In this document: one piece after another, positions 34,861 through 40,750 of the stretch
How positions within the stretch are numbered: position 1 is the stretch's first letter
Layout: each line of letters opens with the position of its first letter
Assembly (NCBI GenBank): GCA_034112345.1
Contig: JAWUVN010000007.1
Coordinates: 1 to 40,750 of the forward strand
DNA length: 40,750 bases
Direction: 5' to 3'
Source: Bermanella sp034112345
GTDB lineage: Bacteria > Pseudomonadota > Gammaproteobacteria > Pseudomonadales > Oceanobacteraceae
Notes under the pieces: model-generated
The model's database searches: none
Seen by the model: the letters and a program-made list of their open reading frames with translations, nothing else
What the model was told of the DNA's origin: nothing
Made by a program: the position numbers and the translations under genes

Positions 34861-35805
34861 TTAACGATTTAACAGTTCAGCATTTGTTGGGTATGTTTCA
34901 AGCAGATTAACCAATTCCTTCACGCCCTCTTCTGGCTCAAGACTGGTTAATTCTCTGCGTAAAGCGGTTGTATTTTTAATGTCTTTCGAATTAAAAAGAA
35001 GCTCTTCACGGCGTGTACTACTTTTAGCAATATCCAATGCCGGAAAAATCCGTTGATTGGCAATATCTCGTGACAATACAATTTCCATATTACCAGTGCC
35101 CTTGAACTCTTCAAATATCACTTGATCCATGCGGCTACCTGTATCGACCAGTATGGTCGCAAGAATCGTAAGCGAGCCGCCATTTTCAATTTTTCTCGCG
35201 GCACCAAACAGCTTTCGTGGTATTTCCATGGCTCTCGCATCAACCCCACCCGACATAGTTCGGCCACTGCTTTTTCCACCGGCGTTATGTACCCGAGCAA
35301 GCCGTGTAAGCGAATCAATCACAATCATGACATCATGACCTTCACCCGCTTGTTTACGGGCAATGTTAAGAAGGTTATCCGCTACACGTATATGATGGGC
35401 ATAGCTTTCATCTGAAGAAGATGCATGCACATCTGCAGGTACACTGCGTTTAAAATCAGTCACTTCTTCAGGGCGTTCATCAATGAGTAGCGCATAAAGC
35501 TTAATGTCGGGGTAAGCTTTGCCCACTGCCTGGCAAATATGTTTCAAGATAGTACTTTTACCCGAACCTGGCGGCGCCACAATTAAACCTCGCTGCCCCA
35601 TTCCAATCGGTGTCAGTAAATCGATTGCTCGAGCACTGAACTCATCTGAACCTGACTCTAAGCGAATGCACTCAAAAGGATTAATGGCAACGCCATTTGC
35701 AAAGCTTTTTAGTGGATCATCAGGCGTAGTATCTTTCACTATTTGTTTAACAGGCTTAATGACCTTGGTTCTTTTCACCTTCAGAGATAATGTTTTTCTT
35801 GTCAT
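34861..35805 (-). CDS. Short Rho-like RNA translocase lacking the N-terminal RNA-binding domain
   Basis: Encodes 314 residues against about 419 in E. coli Rho. The first 30 residues are a Lys-rich tail (MTRKTLSLKVKRTKVIKPVK) instead of the helix bundle and cold-shock-like primary RNA site. The rest matches the Rho ATPase: PIGMGQRGLIVAPPGSGKST (P-loop near 78-85), LLIDERPEEV (106-115), Walker B VIDSLTRLAR (about 162-171), Q-loop GRTMSGGVD (181-189), R-loop GTGNME (236-241), and FPALDIAKSSTRREELL. It therefore probably forms an RNA-translocating hexamer with weak or different RNA loading. It is a paralogue, as housekeeping Rho is presumably elsewhere. The role is unknown. Confidence 0.87.
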   Translation of the reverse strand: MTRKTLSLKVKRTKVIKPVKQIVKDTTPDDPLKSFANGVAINPFECIRLESGSDEFSARAIDLLTPIGMGQRGLIVAPPGSGKSTILKHICQAVGKAYPDIKLYALLIDERPEEVTDFKRSVPADVHASSSDESYAHHIRVADNLLNIARKQAGEGHDVMIVIDSLTRLARVHNAGGKSSGRTMSGGVDARAMEIPRKLFGAARKIENGGSLTILATILVDTGSRMDQVIFEEFKGTGNMEIVLSRDIANQRIFPALDIAKSSTRREELLFNSKDIKNTTALRRELTSLEPEEGVKELVNLLETYPTNAELLNR

Positions 35806-35986
35806 GATATTGATTTTAGCTCTAGGTAATTACGTTTCTTACGTGTTTATAGCAACCAAGCAAGGCTCACGCCTAAAAATCATGCTTAATCGATACTTGT
35901 TTTATTACAGTACAACCTACTAAATCTGACCAAGGTTAATAATCAACAACAAAATGAAAATAGGTCGGTTTTAACTTTTCGTACAA

Positions 35987-36247
35987 TCAGACTGTGCTTT
36001 TCTTCAAATTTGTTTTCTCACGGCTTAGCGTCAGAATTTTATATCCACCCCACGCCATAATCGCAGCCCCTGCCGCTAAAAAAGAATTAACGATTGAAGG
36101 GTCATTTAACATAGGAGTGAACGCATCACCGTTTGCACCAAACTTGCCATATAAACCAAGACCAAACAAGATAGACCCAGGTGCATCCATGATACTTACC
36201 TTAAGTATTTCTTTATCGATCTCTTTGATGCGCTTTTCATTGTTCAT
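35987..36247 (-). CDS. Small two-helix membrane protein
   Basis: Encodes 86 residues. The N-terminus is charged and helical (MNNEKRIKEIDKEILK). Two hydrophobic segments follow, GSILFGLGLYGKFG (about 24-37) and SFLAAGAAIMAWGGYKIL (about 55-72), then a basic tail (REKTNLKKSTV). It looks like a real small inner-membrane protein, though I do not recognise a characterised family. A weak AGAAAG ribosome-binding site precedes the start. Its neighbours give no functional hint. Confidence 0.6.
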   Translation of the reverse strand: MNNEKRIKEIDKEILKVSIMDAPGSILFGLGLYGKFGANGDAFTPMLNDPSIVNSFLAAGAAIMAWGGYKILTLSREKTNLKKSTV

Positions 36248-36405
36248 AGTTTACTTTCTGATATTTATACTTAATTATTTTATAGTCCAATATTAAAAGA
36301 CTCTAGCCACTCGATTCTACCCTGCCATCACGGTAAAAAGAATAGCCCATCGCTATACAGGAACGAACTGCCTGCTATCCATTTACGATCTAAGAAAACG
36401 GCACA

Positions 36406-36900
36406 ATGGATACCCGCGTTCGCGAGTATGACGGGGTAGACTTCACAGCTTTCCACTAATGGTTATCCGCCTTCGCGAGTAGGACGGATAAGGGTTAGCC
36501 TTACTCAAGACAGAATCCCAACACCCTCGTCATACCAGAAGCGAGAAACGAGCTATCTGGTATTCATTTCTAATTTATGAAACCCGCCCAATGGATACCC
36601 GCGTTCGCGAGCATGACGGGATAGACTTCACAGCTATCCACGGATTAGTCTTAACAACGTCCCCCTCGTCATACCAGAAGCGAGGAACGAGCTATCTGGT
36701 ATCCATTTTTAATTTATGAAAACGGCCCAATGGATACCCGCATTCGCGAGTATGACGGGATAGACTTCACAGCTATCCACGGATTAATCTGAACAACACC
36801 CTCGTCATACCAGAAGTGAGGAACGAGCTATCTGGTATCCATTTTTAATTTATGAAAACCGCACAATGGATACCCGCATTAGCGAGTATGACGGGTTAAC
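36406..36900. repeat. Tandem palindromic intergenic repeats (REP/BIME-like)
   Basis: Two alternating inverted repeats recur. One is TGGATACCCGCGTTCGCGAG and continues to TATGACGG; copies start at about 36406, 36591, 36730 and 36866. The other runs from CTCGTCATACCAGAAGCGAG to TATCTGGTATCCAT; copies are at about 36523, 36667 and 36803. The last two full units are nearly identical and 136-139 bases long. Such extragenic palindromes are typical of chromosomal REP arrays. A diverged copy of the first motif (GGTTATCCGCCTTCGCGAGT) sits near 36462. This fills the 680-base gap between the small membrane protein and the OsmC-YcaO gene. Confidence 0.88.
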
Positions 36901-36927
36901 TTTTGATATTAGCTTAACCCACACTAC

Positions 36928-39120
36928 TTAAAGCAGTTTTATACCCGCTTTAGTAGCACGTGCCTGATGCAGCTTTTTATAGCTTTCAATCAATCTTAAG
37001 TGCTTGTCTAGCCCTTCAAGTTTCATACTGGTTTTGGTCAAACCGTGAAACTTCACGTCGCCATTTACTGATCCGACCACATTGTCCATCACGTCTTTAC
37101 CAAACATTCTTGTAAAGTTATTAATGTAATCATCCAGCTCTAGTTCTTCAACTAACGTCACTTCAAGTACGGCGTTCATGGCTTGGTAGAATAATCCGCG
37201 CTCTACCGTGTTGTCGTTAAACTGTAAAAAGGTTTCAACCAATTCAATGGCTTCTTCTAATTCACCTAACGCCAAATGAATCAGAATTTTCAGCTCAAGA
37301 ATCGTTAACTGACCCCAAACCGTGTTTTCATCAAATTCAATGCCAATCAGCGTGATAATGTCGGTGTAGTCATCAAGCTGCCCTTCTTCAAAGCGCTCAA
37401 GCAAGTTGGCCAAAGCATCATCATCAAGAGCATGCAGGTTTAAAATATCTTCGCGGTAGTTAAGGGCCTTGTTAGTATTGTCCCAAATCAAATCTTCTAC
37501 TGGGTACACTTCTGAATAATCCGGTACAAGAATACGACACGCCGAACCAATATCTGAAAACTCAGCTATGTAAGCTTCTTTTCCAAGGCTTTCTAAAATA
37601 CCAAACAAAAGATCCGATTCTTCTTCGTTAGTGCCAGAGAAATCCCACTCGCTGAATTCAAAATCTTGTTTGCCACTAAAGAAATGCCAAGAGATCACAC
37701 CGGTAGAATCAATAAAGTGCTCTACAAAGTTTTCAGGCTCGGCCACCGCCATGCTGCTAAACGTAGGCTTAGGCACATCGTTTAGCCCTTCAAAACTGCG
37801 GCCCTGTAATAACTCGGTCAGGCTGCGCTCTAACGCGGCTTCAAAACTTGGGTGCGCACCAAACGACGCAAACACTCCGCCGGTTTTAGGATTCATCAAG
37901 GTCACACACATTACAGGAAACTGACCACCCAATGATGCGTCTTTTACCAAAATAGGAAAGCCCTGCGCTTCTAGTGCTTTAATGCCTTCTACAATGCTTG
38001 GGTATTTATTAATAATGTCTTGCGGCACATCGGGCAAGATAATTTCTTGCTCAATGATTTGTCGTTTCACCGCACGTTCAAAAATCTCAGACAGACACTG
38101 AACCTTGGCTTCATTAAAGTTATTGCCCGCGCTCATACCGTTACTTAGGTATAAGTTTTCAATCAAGTTAGACGGAAAATAAACCGTCTCGCCATCAGAT
38201 TGGCGTACGTAAGGAATCGAGCAAATACCGCGCTCACTGTTACCCGAATTCGTATCAATTAGGTGTGAGCCGCGAAGCTCGCCTTCTGGATCAAAAATTT
38301 CACGGGTGTATTCATCTAAAATACCCGCTGGTAAAGCATCGTCTGCGTCTGGCTTAAACCATTTTTCATTTGGGTAATGCACAAACGGGCTGTTAGCAAT
38401 GTCTAGCCCAAGAAACTGATCGTTGTAAAAGAAGTTACAGTTCAAGCGTTCAATGAACTCACCCAGTGCAGAACACAGTGCGCTTTCTTTGCTGGCGCCC
38501 TTACCGTTGGTAAAACACATGGGGCTGGCCGCATCACGAATATGCAATGACCACACGTTAGGCACAATATTGCGCCAAGACGAAATCTCAATTTTCATAC
38601 CCAGATCAGCCAAAATACCGCTCATATTGGCAATGGTTTTTTCTAGAGGTAAATCTTTACCCAAGATAAAGGTCTCTGCGCCTTTATCTGTTTCGCCCAT
38701 TAACATGGCTTGCGAATCGGCTTCTAAGCTTTTAACCGCTTCAATCTTAAATTCAGGGCCGGATTGCACCACCTTTTTCACAGTACAACGTTCAATAGAA
38801 CGCAAAATACCAGTACGGTCTTTATCTGAAATACTGTCTGGTAGCTCTACCTGAATTTGAAAGATCTGGTTGTAACGGTCTTCAGGATCAACAATGTTGT
38901 TTTGCGACAATCTAATTTCATCCGTCGAAATATCTCGTGCAGCACAATACACCTTCACAAAGTAAGCCGCGCACAAAGCTGACGACGCTAAAAAGTAATC
39001 AAATGGGCCTGGGGCCGATGCATCGCCTTTATACCGAATAGGCTGATCCGCGATAACCGTATAATCATCAAACTTAGCTTCAAGCCTAAGATTGTCCAGA
39101 AAGTTAACTTTGATTTCCAT
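36928..39120 (-). CDS. OsmC-YcaO fusion protein
   Basis: Encodes 730 residues without a signal peptide. Residues about 1-135 form an OsmC domain with its two reactive Cys, C50 (FLASSALC) and C112 (IERCTVKKV), as in peroxide/hydroperoxide-reducing OsmC/Ohr proteins. Residues about 160-580 are a YcaO ATP-dependent domain, with SALCSALGEFIERLNCNFFY and CLSEIFERAVKRQIIEQE supplying Glu-rich ATP/Mg motifs. Residues about 590-730 are helical and TPR-like. The C-terminus lacks the PxPxP ending of azoline-forming YcaOs, and no precursor peptide is nearby. E. coli YcaO (586 residues) is linked to RimO-dependent S12 methylthiolation. The fusion suggests sulfur- or thiol-linked chemistry; function is unproved. 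Confidence 0.9.
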   Translation of the reverse strand: MEIKVNFLDNLRLEAKFDDYTVIADQPIRYKGDASAPGPFDYFLASSALCAAYFVKVYCAARDISTDEIRLSQNNIVDPEDRYNQIFQIQVELPDSISDKDRTGILRSIERCTVKKVVQSGPEFKIEAVKSLEADSQAMLMGETDKGAETFILGKDLPLEKTIANMSGILADLGMKIEISSWRNIVPNVWSLHIRDAASPMCFTNGKGASKESALCSALGEFIERLNCNFFYNDQFLGLDIANSPFVHYPNEKWFKPDADDALPAGILDEYTREIFDPEGELRGSHLIDTNSGNSERGICSIPYVRQSDGETVYFPSNLIENLYLSNGMSAGNNFNEAKVQCLSEIFERAVKRQIIEQEIILPDVPQDIINKYPSIVEGIKALEAQGFPILVKDASLGGQFPVMCVTLMNPKTGGVFASFGAHPSFEAALERSLTELLQGRSFEGLNDVPKPTFSSMAVAEPENFVEHFIDSTGVISWHFFSGKQDFEFSEWDFSGTNEEESDLLFGILESLGKEAYIAEFSDIGSACRILVPDYSEVYPVEDLIWDNTNKALNYREDILNLHALDDDALANLLERFEEGQLDDYTDIITLIGIEFDENTVWGQLTILELKILIHLALGELEEAIELVETFLQFNDNTVERGLFYQAMNAVLEVTLVEELELDDYINNFTRMFGKDVMDNVVGSVNGDVKFHGLTKTSMKLEGLDKHLRLIESYKKLHQARATKAGIKLL

Positions 39121-39352
39121 TGAATACGTTCCACAGTAGAGCCGTGCATAGCCAGCCTTAACCCCTGTGTTTACAAGGCTTAAGTGCCGCTATCAGCGAT
39201 ATTGAATTTAATTGCGGGGGATTATCGGGTTTTTCGCGTCAATAGTCTTGATAAGTTATGTAAATGGGTAAAAAACGTGTATTTAGCCAGAGAATACTGT
39301 GTATGAATAGGGCCATCACCAGCCTCTAATGACCGTCAATGGCCAGCTACAA

Positions 39353-39694
39353 TCACTGAAGCCTTTGATTCCACTTACCATCGTTATCGTTACGGCACGC
39401 CTCTTCTGAATCAAAGCTCACATGCTTTTCAATGTCTTTTAATTGAATACCCATAGCTCCCAAATATTGATTAATGAGACCACATAAGTAATCGCTTTTA
39501 CCTTCATTCAAAGCACTCGATAAATCACTGCATGTTTCAAATACACAAACAACCGACAGGGAATTAGGAAAATCGCTGTAGTTTACAAAATGCGTTAGCC
39601 ATTGAAAGCCATCCACATTATCAAGTGCGACTTCGCAGACTTCTGTCAGGGCTTCACGGATGGCGTTATCGGTTTTTTTATCTGATTTTTTCAT
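39353..39694 (-). CDS. Conserved hypothetical protein of 113 residues
   Basis: MKKSDKKTDNAIREALTEVC begins a soluble alpha/beta protein with NVDGFQWLTHFVNYSDFPNS, SVVCVFET and a C-terminal VSFDSEEACRNDNDGKW. I recall similar proteins in many gammaproteobacteria, sometimes labelled as Fis family regulators, but I see no helix-turn-helix here. Its ATG lies 11 bases from an attC-like R' core (39705-39711), so it may be the terminal cassette of the array or the chromosomal flank next to it. No attC follows its stop. Function unknown. Confidence 0.7.
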   Translation of the reverse strand: MKKSDKKTDNAIREALTEVCEVALDNVDGFQWLTHFVNYSDFPNSLSVVCVFETCSDLSSALNEGKSDYLCGLINQYLGAMGIQLKDIEKHVSFDSEEACRNDNDGKWNQRLQ

Positions 39695-39704
39695 TTGGTT
39701 TCGT

Positions 39705-39781
39705 GTTTAACGCTTGTGAAAAGGTTAGCCTTGTGGCGAAGCCACGCTTTTAGTTGTCCCGCATGCCAAATTTGTTATAAC
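39705..39781 (-). other. attC-like integron recombination site
   Basis: On the minus strand the site runs from TTATAAC (39775-39781) to GTTAAAC (39705-39711), which fits GTTRRRY exactly. Between them GCGGGACAACTAAAAGCGTGG resembles the left half of Vibrio VCR sites, with a GTGGC/GCCAC hairpin at the centre. The two arms match each other poorly, so it may be chimeric or decayed. TTATAAC also sits in a perfect 18-bp palindrome, AATTTGTTATAACAAATT. Confidence 0.5.
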
Positions 39782-39799
39782 AAATTCCTGTATAGCGAA

Positions 39800-39922
39800 T
39801 TATTTATTTATATCAAAATCTTTATCAAGCACCCCTGATTCTTTTAACACTTTTTCAAGCTTATATACTCGATAAAATGCAGACAACCCAAATATCATAC
39901 CGATAATTCCTATCGCTTCCAT
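39800..39922 (-). CDS. Tiny single-helix protein of 40 residues
   Basis: The sequence starts MEAIGIIGMIFGLSAFYRVY, a hydrophobic N-terminal helix followed by a charged tail (KLEKVLKESGVLDKDFDINK). AAGGAA lies about 10 bases before the ATG. The gene ends just before the attC-like site at 39705-39781 and starts just after the attC-like site at 39951-40051, which is how an integron cassette gene is framed. It probably inserts in the inner membrane. Function is unknown. Confidence 0.55.
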   Translation of the reverse strand: MEAIGIIGMIFGLSAFYRVYKLEKVLKESGVLDKDFDINK

Positions 39923-39950
39923 GTTCGTGTATTTCCTTATTTAATTAGGT

Positions 39951-40051
39951 TGTAATGCCTGCCACAGAGATGAGTTAAACTGGCGTTTTTTGTGCGGCTC
40001 CATACACAAAAAGTGACAGTTTGACGAGTCCGTTGCTGGCACTTGTTAGCC
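39951..40051 (-). other. attC-like integron recombination site
   Basis: Read on the minus strand it starts GGCTAACAAGTGCCAGCAAC (R'' core GGCTAAC at 40045-40051). Its arms pair through TGCC.GC, AAACTG and a central CACAAAAA/TTTTTTGTG stem around a variable loop. The opposite end (GGCATTACAACC) lacks a good GTTRRRY core, so it may be degenerate. The R'' core overlaps the stop codon of the gene at 40046, as is common for cassettes. Confidence 0.6.
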
Positions 40052-40699
40052 ATTTCCTGATTTATATGCATCAAACACTGCTCTTAATTCAGAGAACGGT
40101 ATAAGGCCAATTTCCTGAGGATTTTCTGGAAGCTTTTGGTGATCAATGTATCTTATTCCAGTTACAACATCATACTCACCTATTGCGGTATCAAGAAGGA
40201 TATATGAACCAGATACAAATAGATTTTTTTCTTCTTCAGTAAACTCAGGGTGATAAATTATTAAATCAAAATAGCCATCTTTCACTCTGTAGTAAATCCA
40301 TAGCTTCGCTGGAGACAAGTCTTTACCAGCATATTCCAAGTCCATCTCAGCGTAATCATTCATTCTTGGCCGGAATGCAATAACTTCCCACCGTTTCATC
40401 TTAGGAGCAGCTGAAGCGAGTTTTTCAACAGAAGATAAATTTTCTTTTAAACCGTCAGCACTAATTATGAATTCTCTTTTACCATCTTTAACCGTAGAAA
40501 ATTCAAATACCACATCGTTTTTATATGCATTTAACTTTGCAGATATTTCATCAAAAATTGATTCTTGATCCTTTTCAAATTCGAAAATTTTATCTTCATT
40601 CTTCAGAAACCAAGTCCAAAATTGATCTTCTTTACTTTCCTTTGCAAATATTCCCACGGACAAACAACTCAATAGTGTAAAAATGATTAATTTTTTCAT
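40046..40699 (-). CDS. Exported hypothetical protein, probable integron cassette gene
   Basis: Encodes 217 residues from the ATG at 40699 (GGA about 5 bases upstream); an in-frame ATG at 40708 would add three. The signal peptide MKKLIIFTLLSCLSVGIFA is cleaved before KESKED. Residues about 27-110 read FWTWFLKNEDKIFEFEKDQE, then REFIISADGLKENLSSVEKL and AAPKMKRWEVIAFRPR, a pattern I recall from uncharacterised bacterial proteins, usually without a signal. The stop codon lies in the attC core at 40045-40051, and another attC core (40742-40748) lies 43 bases upstream, so it is framed as a cassette. Function unknown. Confidence 0.75.
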   Translation of the reverse strand: MKKLIIFTLLSCLSVGIFAKESKEDQFWTWFLKNEDKIFEFEKDQESIFDEISAKLNAYKNDVVFEFSTVKDGKREFIISADGLKENLSSVEKLASAAPKMKRWEVIAFRPRMNDYAEMDLEYAGKDLSPAKLWIYYRVKDGYFDLIIYHPEFTEEEKNLFVSGSYILLDTAIGEYDVVTGIRYIDHQKLPENPQEIGLIPFSELRAVFDAYKSGNG

Positions 40700-40741
40700 A
40701 ATGTCCATATAATTTAAACGATATACATAACTTTCAATAGT

Positions 40742-40750
40742 GGCTAACGC
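40742..40750 (-). other. Partial attC core at the window edge
   Basis: GGCTAACGC on the plus strand is GCGTTAGCC on the minus strand, the same core as at 40045-40051. It is probably the R' end of the attC of the next upstream cassette, which lies outside the window. Confidence 0.5.

Noticed and set aside
36406..36900. Possible CRISPR array
   Set aside because: Units are about 136-185 bases and wholly repetitive, with two different palindromes and no unique spacers of constant length. No cas genes are present.
38453..38854. Plus-strand open frame of 133 residues opposite the OsmC-YcaO gene
   Set aside because: It is antisense to conserved coding sequence and has no domain signal.

Overview
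The window looks like the chromosome of a Gram-negative marine gammaproteobacterium, possibly in the Oceanospirillales. This is an inference from gene content: an E. coli-type RNase II, TcdA, a NarL-type regulator, TrhA, many lipoproteins and outer-membrane proteins, a beta-helix/diheme-cytochrome pair of the SO2930 type, Vibrio/Shewanella-like integron attC sites, and moderately A+T-rich DNA. No rRNA, tRNA, phage or transposase gene was seen.

Layout. (1) Positions 1-9302 hold a co-directional cluster of secreted proteins with DUF11/Ig-like folds: one C-terminal fragment, three small exported proteins, and a 2038-residue surface protein. That large protein carries a Ser-rich linker, a DUF11 domain, an OmpA-like peptidoglycan-binding domain and a beta-barrel-like C-terminus. 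A strong intrinsic terminator ends the cluster. (2) Positions 9.4-18.8 kb are housekeeping: mobA, trhA, a FrnE/DsbA-type oxidoreductase, beta-carbonic anhydrase, moeB, a Thr/Asp-rich lipoprotein, RNase II, a spermidine-synthase-like methyltransferase and tcdA. (3) Positions 19.0-24.95 kb hold an AraC-type regulator, a beta-helix lipoprotein paired with a diheme cytochrome c lipoprotein, a LysR regulator and an EF-hand protein. (4) Positions 25-32.2 kb hold a metallo-beta-lactamase-fold hydrolase, a chemoreceptor, a CBS protein, an unusual monothiol glutaredoxin, a DUF3047 protein, a small protein and an M20 peptidase. (5) Positions 32.4-34.4 kb hold moeA and a NarL-type regulator, with a perfect FNR/Anr box upstream. 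(6) Positions 34.9-39.1 kb hold a short Rho paralogue without the RNA-binding domain, a small membrane protein, about 0.5 kb of palindromic repeats and an OsmC-YcaO fusion. (7) From 39.35 kb to the right edge the sequence looks like the distal end of an integron cassette array read on the minus strand, with attC-like palindromes around two small cassettes.

Links between parts. Three molybdenum-cofactor genes (mobA, moeB, moeA) and the FNR-box/NarL-type regulator suggest oxygen- and nitrate-responsive molybdoenzyme metabolism, although no nitrate reductase lies in the window. The least understood systems are the DUF11/OmpA surface cluster, the beta-helix/diheme cytochrome pair, the short Rho and the OsmC-YcaO fusion.
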